The notes below the pieces were generated by a model. It made no database searches and was not told where the DNA came from. It saw only the letters and a program-made list of their open reading frames with translations. 64,000 nt of DNA. Source: PALSA-612 sp963755155 (GTDB lineage: Bacteria > Actinomycetota > Thermoleophilia > Gaiellales > Gaiellaceae). The DNA is taken from the NCBI GenBank assembly GCA_963755155.1, contig CAVWIV010000017.1:70883-134882 (forward strand), in the 5' to 3' direction. The position numbers and the translations under genes were made by a program. Shown in pieces: positions 42,018-51,142 of the stretch (positions are counted from its first letter, which is position 1; every line of letters begins with the position of its first letter).

Positions 42018-42043
42018 GTAGCCACGCTGCACGACCCGCAAAC
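42018..42043 (-). promoter_or_regulatory. SigB/SigF-like promoter before csbD
   Basis: Minus strand GTTT (42040-42043), 16-base spacer, GGCTAC (42018-42023). The -10 box departs from GGGTAC by one base. Confidence 0.5.
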
Positions 42044-42057
42044 CATCGGCCTAGGAC

Positions 42058-42083
42058 GTTTGCGGAAGAGTGCCTACGGGCAT
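42058..42083 (+). promoter_or_regulatory. SigB/SigF-like promoter before the DUF1360 gene
   Basis: GTTT (42058-42061), 16-base spacer, GGGCAT (42078-42083), five bases before ATG 42088. Back to back with the csbD promoter. Confidence 0.45.
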
Positions 42084-42087
42084 CTGT

Positions 42088-42579
42088 ATGGCTGTGGAGC
42101 GCTCGAGCCCCGAGCGGCCGCTCGCAGCCTACGGCGCGATTATGGCCGCGTACACGCTCACGTTCGTGGGCCCACTGGCCGTCGCCGCGAGGCGCGGCGC
42201 CCTGCCGGTGCGTCCCCGGTTCGCCGACCTCGCACTCGTCAGCGTGGGGACGTTCAAGCTCAGCCGGCTGCTGACGACAGATGCCGTGACGGGGTTCATC
42301 CGCGCGCCATTCGTGCGCTATGCGGGGATGGAGAGCGCCACGACGCCGCAAGAAACCCCGCGCGGCACCGGCGTACAGCGCGCGATCGGCCAGCTGCTCC
42401 TGTGCCCGGTCTGCGCCGGCTTCTGGGTCGCCTCTGCCCTGACGGCGGCGCTCGTGACCGCGCCGAGGGCGACACGGGTCGCGTGCGGAGCGCTGACCGT
42501 GGCAGCCGCCTCGGACTTCCTCCAGTCTGCACACGCAGCCGCGCACAGCGAGGACGACGGAGGCTCGGCGGACGCATGA
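42088..42579 (+). CDS. DUF1360 membrane protein
   Basis: 163 residues. The pattern RPRFADLALVSVGTFKLSRLLTTDAVTGFIRAPF, cited in parts as FADLALVSVGTFKLSRL and VTGFIRAPFVRY, and the cysteine pair LLCPVCAGFWVASAL are typical of DUF1360. Two or three membrane helices. In Bacillus a relative is linked to sporulation; the function is unknown. ATG 42088 was preferred over GTG 42070 because of the promoter-like element ending at 42083. Overlaps the next gene by four bases. Confidence 0.82.
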   Translation: MAVERSSPERPLAAYGAIMAAYTLTFVGPLAVAARRGALPVRPRFADLALVSVGTFKLSRLLTTDAVTGFIRAPFVRYAGMESATTPQETPRGTGVQRAIGQLLLCPVCAGFWVASALTAALVTAPRATRVACGALTVAAASDFLQSAHAAAHSEDDGGSADA

Positions 42580-43574
42580 ACAAGGTCGCCGTCGTCACCG
42601 GAGGCTCCGCCGGCATCGGTCGCGCGGTCGCGCGCACATTTGCGCGGCGAGGAGATTCGGTCGCCGTCCTCGCGCGTGAGTCCTCCCGGCTTAACGAAAC
42701 GTGTTCGGAGCTCGAGGCTCTCGGCTCGCCGGTGCTGGCGCTTCCCGTCGACGTCGCGGACGCCGAGGCCGTCGACGAGGCGGCCGAGCGCATCGAGGCC
42801 GTCCTCGGGCCGATCGACATCTGGGTGAACAACGCGATGGTGACGATGCTCGCGCCCGTCGACCGTGTGACGGCGGAGGAGTACCAGCGGGTGACCGACG
42901 TGACGTACCTCGGCTCGGTATGGGGCACGATGGCGGCGCTGCGATACATGAAGCCCCGTGACCACGGCGTCATCGTCCAGGTCGGGTCGGCGCTCGCGTA
43001 CCGCGGCATTCCGCTCCAGGCTGCGTACTGCGGCGCGAAGCACGCGCTCCAGGGATTCTGCGAGTCGCTGCGCGCGGAGCTGCTGCACGAGGAGAGCGGC
43101 GTGCAAGTGACGATGGTCCAGATACCCGCCGTCAACACGCCGCAGTTCGAGTGGATGCGCTCCCGCATGGCGCGGAGGCCGCGACCCGTGGCGCCGGTGT
43201 ACTCCCCCGAGCTGGCGGCCGACGCGATCGTCGCCGCGGCCGATGGGCACGGCAACGAGGTCCTAGTCGGCTGGCCGACCATGCTGACCGCCGCGTGGAA
43301 CGCGGTGGCGCCCGGCGCCGTCGACCGCTATCTCGCCGCCAACGGCTACGAGGCGCAGCAGGAGGACGGCGAGGAGCTGCAGCCCGAGCAGCCGGACAAT
43401 CTCTTCGAACCGGTGCCGCTCGCGGTCGGCGCTACCGGCCGCTTCGGTGACGAGGTGCACACGCGGGCCGTCCGCGTTCCGGCGCCGCTCGCCCGCGGCG
43501 CGCTCGTCGTCTCGGCGGTCGCCGCGGCAGCGGGACTCGCCGCGCTCGGCCGGTTCTCGAAAAACGGGAAGTAG
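42576..43574 (+). CDS. Short-chain dehydrogenase/reductase with C-terminal extension
   Basis: 332 residues. Rossmann motif VAVVTGGSAGIGRAVARTFA, structural NAG-like INVWVNNAMV (WVNNAMVTML), catalytic Ser/Tyr/Lys in VGSALAYRGIPLQAAYCGAKHA. The catalytic tetrad is intact. After the SDR core (about 1-250) there is a 70-residue tail ending in a hydrophobic helix (ALVVSAVAAAAGLAALGRF) that could anchor the protein in the membrane. Substrate unknown. Translationally coupled to the DUF1360 gene. Confidence 0.87.
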   Translation: MNKVAVVTGGSAGIGRAVARTFARRGDSVAVLARESSRLNETCSELEALGSPVLALPVDVADAEAVDEAAERIEAVLGPIDIWVNNAMVTMLAPVDRVTAEEYQRVTDVTYLGSVWGTMAALRYMKPRDHGVIVQVGSALAYRGIPLQAAYCGAKHALQGFCESLRAELLHEESGVQVTMVQIPAVNTPQFEWMRSRMARRPRPVAPVYSPELAADAIVAAADGHGNEVLVGWPTMLTAAWNAVAPGAVDRYLAANGYEAQQEDGEELQPEQPDNLFEPVPLAVGATGRFGDEVHTRAVRVPAPLARGALVVSAVAAAAGLAALGRFSKNGK

Positions 43575-43584
43575 GCTCCACGCT

Positions 43585-43986
43585 ATGCGGAACGTGCTCG
43601 TGGTCAGCTCCGTCGCCGACCCACCGCGTGAGTTGCACGCCGCGCTAGGAGGCGACGTCGGCGAGATTCACGTCGTCGCGCCCGCCGTCAAGCAGTCGCG
43701 GCTCCAGTGGCTGACGAACGAAGAGGACGCCGCGCGCGAAGAGGCGGAGCGAACGGCTGAGAAGGTCGCGTCACGAGCAGAGGGCGAAGCCGCGCACGTG
43801 GAGGCAGAGGCCGGCGACTCCGACCCGCTGCTCGCCGTCGAGGACGCTCTACGAACCTTCGACGCCGACGAGATCGTCGTCGTCACGCGCACCGGCGAGA
43901 ACGCGTCCTGGCTGGAAGAGGGCGCTGCGGAGGCGATCGCCGCCCGCTTCCCGCAGCTCCCCGTGAAGACGATCGAGCTGCCCTAA
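43585..43986 (+). CDS. Conserved hypothetical protein (USP-like beta-alpha fold)
   Basis: 133 residues. VLVVSSVADPPRELHAALGG at the start and DADEIVVVTRTGENASWLEEG near the end look like strands and loops of a small Rossmann or universal-stress-like domain; the middle is a charged helix (EDAAREEAERTAEKVASRAE). No specific family recognised. TAGGCT lies seven bases before the ATG. It is convergent with fabI, six bases away. Confidence 0.65.
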   Translation: MRNVLVVSSVADPPRELHAALGGDVGEIHVVAPAVKQSRLQWLTNEEDAAREEAERTAEKVASRAEGEAAHVEAEAGDSDPLLAVEDALRTFDADEIVVVTRTGENASWLEEGAAEAIAARFPQLPVKTIELP

Positions 43987-43992
43987 GCTCGG

Positions 43993-44772
43993 TTACATCC
44001 CCATGGCGTGGTAGCCGGCGTCGACGTAGAGCGTCGTGCCAGTGACGTTCTTCGCGTCCTCGGAGAGCAGATAGGTCGCAGCGCCGCCGCAATCGTCGGC
44101 CTCGATCTGCCGATGAAGCGGAGCGCGCTCTTCGAACATCGACTCCATCGTCGTGAAGCCGGCGATCGAGCGGGCCGCCAGCGTCCGCACGGGGCCGGCG
44201 GAGATCGCGTTCACGCGGATGTTCTTGAAGCCGAGATCCCAGGCGAGGTAGCGCACCGAGGCATCGAGCGTCGCCTTCGCCACGCCCATGACGTTGTAGT
44301 GAGGCACCGCGCGCTCGCCGCCGAGGTACGTCATCGTGACGATCGAGCCGCCGCCGCGGGCCTCCATGAGCGGCTCGGCCGCACGCGCGCACGCCACGAG
44401 CGAGTACGCGCTGATGTCGACGGCCATCCAGAAACGGTCGCGGGGCGTGTCGGTGAACCGGCCCTCGAGATCCTCGGCGGCCGCGAAGGCGACGGAATGG
44501 ACGAGCAGGTCGAGACCGCCGTCGAACGCCTCGGCCACCTCCGAGAAGACGCGCGCCACGTCGTCGTCGGAACGCACGTCGCATTCCGTGACGAGCGGGC
44601 TCGAGACACTCGCCGCGAGCTCCCGCACGGAGCCCTCGATGCGCTCGCCCTGGTACGTGAAGGCGAGCTCGGCGCCCTCGTCCGCGAGCCGCCGCGCGAT
44701 CGCCCAGGCGATCGAGCGCTTGTTGGCGACACCGAGTACGAGCCCCTGCTTGCCTGCGAACGTCTGAGCCAT
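43993..44772 (-). CDS. fabI: Enoyl-[acyl-carrier-protein] reductase (NADH), FabI
   Basis: 259 residues. FabI-specific features: GLVLGVANKRSIAWAIARRL (the modified nucleotide loop), YQGERIEGSVRELA, LVHSVAFA, MTYLGGERAVPHYNVMGVAK with the Tyr-x6-Lys pair, and GPVRTLAARSIAGF. It performs the last reduction of fatty-acid elongation and is the target of triclosan and (in mycobacteria) isoniazid. TACACT lies ten bases before the ATG. Confidence 0.95.
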   Translation of the reverse strand: MAQTFAGKQGLVLGVANKRSIAWAIARRLADEGAELAFTYQGERIEGSVRELAASVSSPLVTECDVRSDDDVARVFSEVAEAFDGGLDLLVHSVAFAAAEDLEGRFTDTPRDRFWMAVDISAYSLVACARAAEPLMEARGGGSIVTMTYLGGERAVPHYNVMGVAKATLDASVRYLAWDLGFKNIRVNAISAGPVRTLAARSIAGFTTMESMFEERAPLHRQIEADDCGGAATYLLSEDAKNVTGTTLYVDAGYHAMGM

Positions 44773-44795
44773 GAGGAAGGCGAGTGTAAACCGGC

Positions 44796-44824
44796 TTGAC
44801 GTGACGCGACCCTGTGCCTAGCCT
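44796..44824 (+). promoter_or_regulatory. Housekeeping-type promoter, near-consensus
   Basis: TTGACG (44796-44801), 17-base spacer, TAGCCT (44819-44824), eight bases before ATG 44833. This is the clearest -35/-10 pair in the window and supports the start chosen for the next gene. Confidence 0.7.
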
Positions 44825-44832
44825 GAATGCCG

Positions 44833-45717
44833 ATGCGCGCGCTCCGGGGAATGCTCTTGCTCGGCCTGTTGGCGCTGATGGCTGTGGTGCCGGCCGGCGC
44901 GTCGAACACCGTGACGTTCACGGACTCGACGGGCGAGCCGGGCGTCAAGGACATCACGACCGTCGTCATCTCGAACGACGACAAGGGGCTCGTAACGATC
45001 AGGCTCAACGTCCCGAGCCTGCCGGCGTACACGGTGGACGTCGACGTCGACATCTTCATCGACACCGACAACAACGCGGCGACCGGGTCGACCGACATCC
45101 CGGGCGTCGACTACGTAATCCAGCTGTTCCGGGGGGAGATCAACCTCTACAAGTGGGACGGCACGGACTTCACGCGGCGCTTCGGCGACCCGCCTGCGAC
45201 GACGCTCATCTACAACTGGGCGAACGGCGTCAGCATCAGCATCAACGCTACGGAGCTTGGCAACTCGAAGAAGATGCGCATCCTCTCCGCGGTGATCGCA
45301 GGGATCGTCTTCGACCCGGTGACGGGCGAGCCCGACTTCGGGCCAGCGGTGGCTGACTTCGCGCCGGATATCGGCAGGGGCTTCTACACGTACGACGTGA
45401 AGCTCGCCCCGGCGCGCGTCGTTTTCAAGTCGCTGACGAAGGCACCCGCCACGCCGAAGGCGGGCAAGACGTTCACGGTGCGGATGGCCGCGACGCGCAG
45501 CGACACGGGCGCCGCCATCGTCAACGGCCAGGTCGACTGCACGGCGAAGGCCGGCGCGAGGAACGTCGTGCCGAAGTCGGAGCGGTTCGTCGCCGGCAAG
45601 GCGACGTGCGTGTTCACGGTTCCTGCGGGAACGACTGGCAAGACCCTGCGCGGAACGATCACGATGGTCTTCGAGGGCAAGCGGCTGACGCGGCCCTTCA
45701 GCGCCAAGATCGGCTAG
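44833..45717 (+). CDS. Secreted protein of unknown function
   Basis: 294 residues. A signal peptide (GMLLLGLLALMAVVPAGA) precedes an immunoglobulin-like beta-rich domain: FTDSTGEPGVKDITTVVISN, DVDVDIFIDTDNNAATGSTD (acidic, possibly calcium-binding) and a C-terminal beta domain with two Cys (VDCTAKAG, GKATCVFTVP). ATG 44833 is eight bases after the -10 box, making 44827 an unlikely start. No enzyme motif is visible. Confidence 0.72.
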   Translation: MRALRGMLLLGLLALMAVVPAGASNTVTFTDSTGEPGVKDITTVVISNDDKGLVTIRLNVPSLPAYTVDVDVDIFIDTDNNAATGSTDIPGVDYVIQLFRGEINLYKWDGTDFTRRFGDPPATTLIYNWANGVSISINATELGNSKKMRILSAVIAGIVFDPVTGEPDFGPAVADFAPDIGRGFYTYDVKLAPARVVFKSLTKAPATPKAGKTFTVRMAATRSDTGAAIVNGQVDCTAKAGARNVVPKSERFVAGKATCVFTVPAGTTGKTLRGTITMVFEGKRLTRPFSAKIG

Positions 45718-45755
45718 CGCACCCGCCCTCCTCGTTTCGCTACCGTGCGCAGCTC

Positions 45756-48700
45756 GTGCGGCGCCCGGTCACACTCGCACTGCTCGCAGTCGTCCTCATC
45801 GGGGCCGGCTCCGCGACCGCTGCGCTGCCCGGCGGCGTTGCCGGCGGGCTGACGATCGAGAAGCTCCGCGACCATCAAATCGTCGTCCCCGCGCGACCGG
45901 GGGTCAACCGGACGACCGTGATCGTCACGCTCGGCCTGCCGCCGCTGGCCGCACGGATGTCGGAGCGGACGCTCTTCTCGACTACGGCACGGCGCAAGCT
46001 CAACGTCGCGAGCTCGTCCTCGAAGGCGTACCTCGCGCGGCTGGCCGCCGCGCAGGAGCGCGCGATGGCGACGCTGCGCCGGGAGATTCCCGAAGCGAAG
46101 GTGTCGCGCCAGTACCGCATCCTCTTGGACGGGCTGGCCGTGAAGATCCCTGCCGGGAAGCTGCAGCGGCTCATGCAGCTCGGGTTCGTGAAGGACGTCT
46201 ACCCGAGCGTCAGCTACACGCTCTCCCTGAACCGGGGGCCGTCGATCATCGGCGGCCCGGCGTTGCGCGCGGCGACAGGCGCGGGCGGCAACGGCGTGAA
46301 GGTCGGCGTCGTCGACGACGGCGTCGATCCGCGACATCCATTTCTCGATCCGGCAGGCATGAGCTTCCCGGCGGGCTTCCCGAAGGGCACGCCCGGCTTC
46401 ACGACGCCGAAGGTGATCGCGGCGCGCGCGTTCTTCCCCGAGAACTCGACCTCCGAGTCGAGGCAGCCTCTCGACGAGTCGAACTCGTTCCACGGGACGT
46501 TCGTCGCGGGCGTCATCGGAGGCGTCGAGAACACCACGGCGCCGGCGAGCGTGCCGACGTCGTGCGTTGCCAGCTCAGGCGGCTGCCACGGTCGCATCAC
46601 CGGCCTGTCCGGAGTCGCGCCCCGCGTCCATCTCGGCAACTACCGGGTGTTCAGCCAGCCGGCGCCGCTCGGAGGCTGCTGCAGCGCGAACACGCCCGAG
46701 ATCATCGCCGCGTTCGAGGCCGCGATCTCGGACGGGATGGACGTCGTCAATTTCTCGGGCGGAGGCCCGCAGTCCGATCCGGCCCGCGACCCGATGGTCC
46801 AGGTCGTCACGAACGTCGTGAGGGCCGGCGCTGTGCCGGTGATCTCGGCCGGCAACGACCGCGAGCTGTTCGGGCTCGGCACGGTCGGCTCACCCTCGAC
46901 CGCCCCGGATTCGATCAGCGTCGCCGCGACCGCCAACAGCCACATCTTCGCGAGGGGGCTCTCGCTCACCGCTCCCGCCGACCTCGGACAGATGCCGTTC
47001 CTCCCCGCACCGGGGAACATCCCCTTCGCCTGGACGAACGCCGACCAGCAGATCGTGGACGTGGGCACGATCGCCGGCGTCAGCCGCCAGCTCTGCGCGG
47101 ACACGCTGCCCGCTCGCTCGCTCGCCGGCGTCATCGCGCTCGCCTCGCGCGGCGGCTGCTCGTTCGAGCTGAAGGGCCGCCTTGCACAACAGGCGGGAGC
47201 GATCGGGCTCGTGCTCGCGGACGATCGCGCAGGCGACCCCGGCGTCATCCCGTTCAACCTCGGAATCCCTGGCGGCATGATCTCCGACCTCGACGGCGCA
47301 CGGATTCGCCAGGCTCTCGCAGGCTCGGGCGGCCGTGGCCGCTTCCGCGTGACCGCAGACGAGCACGCAGAGGTCTCGACGAGCTGGGCGGGAGTGCCCA
47401 CGGCCTTCTCGTCGGCCGGCCTCACGGCGTTCGGCCACAAGCTCAAGCCGGACATCGCAGCGCCCGGTGACAACATCGTCTCGTCGACGCTGCTCGAGTT
47501 CGCCGGCGATCAGTACGCGATCCTCGGCGGGACAAGCTTCTCGGCGCCGCACGTCGCCGGCGCCGTCGCGCTGCTCCTCCAGCGGCATCCGTCGTGGACG
47601 CCGAAGCAGGTGAAGTCCGCTCTCATGGCCACGGCAGGCCCAGCCTGGGGAAACTCGAGCCGGACGGTCGAGGCGTCCGTGCTCATCCAGGGAGCGGGCC
47701 TCGCGAACCTCGCCGCGGCCGACACGCCGCTGTTCTTCTCCGATCCGCAGTCGCTCGCGTTCGGCGACCTCGCCGTTACCGCCGGTGGAGCGAGCTCCTC
47801 GCTCCTCGTCGCGCTGAGCGACGCCGGGGGAGGCGGAGGGACGTGGCAGGTCGAGGTGCAGCCCCAGGCGTCGACAGCGGGCGCCTCGGTGTCGGCTCCA
47901 CCGGCGGTCACGATCCCGCCCGGCGGCCAGACGACGCTCCAGATCACCGCAGCAGCGACGGGCTCTGCGGTTGGCGCCGACCAGTACGGCTTCGTCGTGC
48001 TCCGCCGCGACGGCGTCCAGCGGCGCATCCCGTACGGCTTCTCCGTCACGCGCCCGTTGCTCGGGAGCGCCCAGGTGACCCCGCTCGCGAGGACGCAGAC
48101 GGGCGACACGCGCACGGGCACGAACCGCGCGCGCATCTATCGCTGGCCAACCGAGCCGTTCGGCATCCTCTCGCTCTTCGGGCTCGACCAGACGGCCATC
48201 GAGGACGGGGCCGAGCGCGTGTACTCGATCGACATCCCGCCGAACACCGTGAACTTCGGCGCGGTCGTCACGGACCCGCCGCTCAACATCCGCGCCAACA
48301 TCCGCAGCCTCCTGCACGCGAACGCACCGATTCACCCGTGGCTGCTCGGGTCGCTCGACGAGAACAACGTCCAGGGTTACGGCGGCACGCCGATCAACAT
48401 GAACGGCTATATGCCCGACTTCATCTTCAACGTCGGGGCGACCGGCGCCGTGCTGCCCGCGCCCGGGCGCTACTACATCGCCGTCGACTCGGGCCGCGAC
48501 CCGTTCTCGGGCAGGCCGCTCGCCCGGAGGTACGTGCTTCGCTCCTGGATCAACGACGTAACACCGCCCCGGGTTCAGGTGATCACGACGCGACTTGCCA
48601 CGGGGAGGCCAAGCGTCGTCGTGCGGGTCTCGGATGCGAAGTCCGGCGTCGATCCGCTGTCGCTCCTCCTGCTCTACAGGACCGAGCAGATCGCGGCGGT

Positions 48701-49163
48701 GCGGTATGACCACAAGACGGGCGTCGCGGTTTTCCCGATCCCCAAGGACTCGCAGCCGCTCCTGCCCGGCCCCGAGTTCATGCGGGTCGTGGTCGGTGAC
48801 TTCCAGGAGGCGAAGAACGTCTCGACCCCCGGGGACGAGGCGATGCCGAACACCCGGTTCCTCGGCGTTCGCTTCTCGGTCGTCGCCCGCCCGGTGGTGA
48901 CGTGGGTCACGCCCACGAAGGGCGCGTGCCTGCCGCGCCGGGCAGAGCTCGTCGTCTCCGCCTCGTCACCGGCGACGATCTCCTCGATCGGCTTCTTCGA
49001 TGGGAAGCGCCAGGTGGCGCGCGTCAGGAAGTCGGACCAGGGGATCTTCCGCGCGATCTGGCGAACGGGCGGCGCGAAGAAGGGCCCACACGAGCTGACG
49101 GCCATCGTCTCGGACACTGCGGGGCGCGAGGCCGAGGCCCTGCGGCGCGTCCGCGTCTGCTGA
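45756..49163 (+). CDS. Secreted subtilisin-family serine protease with PA domain
   Basis: 1135 residues from GTG 45756. A signal peptide (ALLAVVLIGAGSATAA) and a propeptide region lead to an S8 peptidase domain with the catalytic triad Asp187 (VGVVDDGVD), His246 (SFHGTFVAGVIGG) and Ser594 (GGTSFSAPHVAGA). Between His and Ser lies an inserted protease-associated domain (about 420-530). The C-terminal 500 residues are beta-sandwich and Ig-like repeats. It would be a large extracellular or wall-associated protease degrading proteins. TACCGT is nine bases before the start. Confidence 0.9.
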   Translation: MRRPVTLALLAVVLIGAGSATAALPGGVAGGLTIEKLRDHQIVVPARPGVNRTTVIVTLGLPPLAARMSERTLFSTTARRKLNVASSSSKAYLARLAAAQERAMATLRREIPEAKVSRQYRILLDGLAVKIPAGKLQRLMQLGFVKDVYPSVSYTLSLNRGPSIIGGPALRAATGAGGNGVKVGVVDDGVDPRHPFLDPAGMSFPAGFPKGTPGFTTPKVIAARAFFPENSTSESRQPLDESNSFHGTFVAGVIGGVENTTAPASVPTSCVASSGGCHGRITGLSGVAPRVHLGNYRVFSQPAPLGGCCSANTPEIIAAFEAAISDGMDVVNFSGGGPQSDPARDPMVQVVTNVVRAGAVPVISAGNDRELFGLGTVGSPSTAPDSISVAATANSHIFARGLSLTAPADLGQMPFLPAPGNIPFAWTNADQQIVDVGTIAGVSRQLCADTLPARSLAGVIALASRGGCSFELKGRLAQQAGAIGLVLADDRAGDPGVIPFNLGIPGGMISDLDGARIRQALAGSGGRGRFRVTADEHAEVSTSWAGVPTAFSSAGLTAFGHKLKPDIAAPGDNIVSSTLLEFAGDQYAILGGTSFSAPHVAGAVALLLQRHPSWTPKQVKSALMATAGPAWGNSSRTVEASVLIQGAGLANLAAADTPLFFSDPQSLAFGDLAVTAGGASSSLLVALSDAGGGGGTWQVEVQPQASTAGASVSAPPAVTIPPGGQTTLQITAAATGSAVGADQYGFVVLRRDGVQRRIPYGFSVTRPLLGSAQVTPLARTQTGDTRTGTNRARIYRWPTEPFGILSLFGLDQTAIEDGAERVYSIDIPPNTVNFGAVVTDPPLNIRANIRSLLHANAPIHPWLLGSLDENNVQGYGGTPINMNGYMPDFIFNVGATGAVLPAPGRYYIAVDSGRDPFSGRPLARRYVLRSWINDVTPPRVQVITTRLATGRPSVVVRVSDAKSGVDPLSLLLLYRTEQIAAVRYDHKTGVAVFPIPKDSQPLLPGPEFMRVVVGDFQEAKNVSTPGDEAMPNTRFLGVRFSVVARPVVTWVTPTKGACLPRRAELVVSASSPATISSIGFFDGKRQVARVRKSDQGIFRAIWRTGGAKKGPHELTAIVSDTAGREAEALRRVRVC

Positions 49164-49164
49164 C

Positions 49165-49917
49165 CTGAGAGTCGCGGTCGTCACTGGCGGCTCGAGCGGC
49201 ATCGGCGCCGCACTCGCGCGGCTGCTGACGAAACGCGGCTGGCAGTGCGTCCTCGTCGCGCGAGGCGCGGAGCGGCTGGCGAGCGTAGCCGGAGAGCTGG
49301 GGGCCGAGCACGAGACATGCGACGTCGGCGATCGCGAGGCGGTCGACGCCATGGCGGCGAGGGTCATCGCCCGCCATCCCCGGATCGGCCTGCTCGTGAA
49401 CAACGCCGGCATCCCGGGCCGTACGGGATTCCTCGACGCGGAGCCCGAGCGGATCGAGAACGTCATCGACGTGAACTACCTCGGCGGCGTCTGGTGCCTC
49501 CGTGCCTTCCTGCCGGCGCTCGAGGCGGCGCGGCCGTCGCACGTCGTGAACGTCGTTTCGGTGGCGGGCGCCGTCTCCGGCGCGGGCACGTCCGGCCTCT
49601 ACACGGCCTCGAAGCACGCCCAGCTCGCGTTCTCGCGCTCGGTGACGGCAGAGCTCGAGCCGCGCGGCATTCACGTCCACACACTGCTGCCGGGCTTCGC
49701 GGAGACGGAGGGCTTCCCGCAGCGCGCCGTCCTTCCCCGCCACGCGCACCGCTTCGTGATCGAGGCGGAAGACGTGGCGAAGGCGATCGTGGACGCGGTC
49801 GAGCACGACCGCCGCGAGGTGCACGTGCCCCGCTACTACCGCCTCGCGACGCTCGCGCAGGCGGTCGTCCCCGGCCTGGTAGCGAGGCTCGGCCGCGGGA
49901 TGAACAAGCCGGCCTAG
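49165..49917 (+). CDS. Short-chain dehydrogenase/reductase
   Basis: 250 residues. VAVVTGGSSGIGAALARLL, LLVNNAGIPGRTGFL, NVVSVAGAVSGAGTSGLYTA and SKHAQLAFSRSV give the full SDR set including Tyr and Lys. The NAD-binding N-terminus lies upstream of the first conventional start, and the frame opens at CTG 49165, one base after the protease stop (TGACCTG), the same junction seen at 9826. A CTG start is therefore proposed. Substrate unknown; the protein ends in a basic tail. Convergent with the M29 gene. Confidence 0.82.
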   Translation: MRVAVVTGGSSGIGAALARLLTKRGWQCVLVARGAERLASVAGELGAEHETCDVGDREAVDAMAARVIARHPRIGLLVNNAGIPGRTGFLDAEPERIENVIDVNYLGGVWCLRAFLPALEAARPSHVVNVVSVAGAVSGAGTSGLYTASKHAQLAFSRSVTAELEPRGIHVHTLLPGFAETEGFPQRAVLPRHAHRFVIEAEDVAKAIVDAVEHDRREVHVPRYYRLATLAQAVVPGLVARLGRGMNKPA

Positions 49918-51123
49918 CTAGATCTGCCAGGCGCCGCCGCGGAGGACGGGCACGCGGGATCCGTCGCGCGTCACGCCGGTGACGTCGACGTCGTCGCCGC
50001 CGACCATGAAGTCGATGTGGGTGACGCTCCCGTTCACTCGCGAGCGGTCCTCTTCCCGCACGAGCGACGGATCGCCGTCGCCGAGCGCGATGTGACTGAC
50101 GGCGTTCTCGTCGAGGAGTGTGTCGAGGAACGTCGTGCCGAGCCGCCCGATACGGCTCTCGCGATCCACGAGCGCGACCTCGCCGAGACACGCGGCGCCG
50201 TCGTCGAGAGCAGCGCGGCCGGCGAGGATCTCACCACCCTCGTCTGCGGTGATCTCGACGGCGCGGCCTTGCTCGAAGCGCACGACGAGCCCCTTGACGA
50301 TCGGCCCGTCGAACAGCGCGAGCGGCCTCGTCGAGGAGACGACGCCCTCGGTGCGGGCGGGGTCGGGGGACGTGAACACCTCCTCCGAGGGGAGGTTCGC
50401 CATGTGCCGGATGCCGTCCACCGTCTCGCCGCCCGCGGTTTCCCACTGCGCGTCCGGAAAGAGGCCCACGATGAGATCGGTGCCCGGCCCTTCGAAGTGG
50501 AGCGCATCGAGCCCGGCCCCCTCGAGCCGCCGGGCGACGCCGTCCAACTCCTTCCCCCGCGCCGCCCAGGCCGCGACGGGGTCGGGCTCGTCGAGGCGGC
50601 ACACGTGCCCGATCTCTGCCCACAGGCGCTCGAGAGCCTCGGGGCCTGCCAGCTCGGGGTAGACGAGCAGCGCCCAGTCGAGGGTGGGCGCCGGCACGAC
50701 CGTCCAGTTGACGAGACGCTCGTTGATGACCGTGAGCACCTCCTTGATGAACGGCAGCTGGTCGCGTCCCGCGCGATCGGGGTCGAGCCCGGCCAGGGCA
50801 TCGGGCGGCGCCGGGCCTGAGAGGGAGATTCGCGCAGCGCGCTGCCGGCCGAGCTCGAGCATCCGGTCGCCGAACCAGCCGGGAACGAAGTCGAGCGTCT
50901 CCGCGCGCGCATGCTCGATCCGCGCTCGCTTCGTGTACGCGTCGAAGTACGTGACGTCCACGAACCGGGCGCCGCGCCGGTAGGCCGCCGCTGCCACCTC
51001 GCGCGCCATCTCCTCCTGGCCGAGCGAGGCGCCGACCGTGACGAGCTGGTCCTCCTGGACGTTCGCGCCGAGCACGACGGCGAGCTCGGCGAGTCGGGAG
51101 GCTCGGGCGCTTGCAGCCGGCAC
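49918..51123 (-). CDS. Aminopeptidase, M29 (AmpS/T) family
   Basis: 401 residues. M29 hallmarks: VQEDQLVTVGASLGQEEMAR, WTVVPAPTLDWALLVYPE, the Glu/His metal ligands in MANLPSEEVFTSPDPART, and the C-terminal VNGSVTHIDFMVGG. A metal-dependent cytoplasmic aminopeptidase that releases N-terminal residues from peptides. Last gene of the minus-strand operon; it lies 19 bases after the methyltransferase stop. Confidence 0.92.
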   Translation of the reverse strand: MPAASARASRLAELAVVLGANVQEDQLVTVGASLGQEEMAREVAAAAYRRGARFVDVTYFDAYTKRARIEHARAETLDFVPGWFGDRMLELGRQRAARISLSGPAPPDALAGLDPDRAGRDQLPFIKEVLTVINERLVNWTVVPAPTLDWALLVYPELAGPEALERLWAEIGHVCRLDEPDPVAAWAARGKELDGVARRLEGAGLDALHFEGPGTDLIVGLFPDAQWETAGGETVDGIRHMANLPSEEVFTSPDPARTEGVVSSTRPLALFDGPIVKGLVVRFEQGRAVEITADEGGEILAGRAALDDGAACLGEVALVDRESRIGRLGTTFLDTLLDENAVSHIALGDGDPSLVREEDRSRVNGSVTHIDFMVGGDDVDVTGVTRDGSRVPVLRGGAWQI

Positions 51124-51142
51124 GGCGGGCGACTCTACTCGC

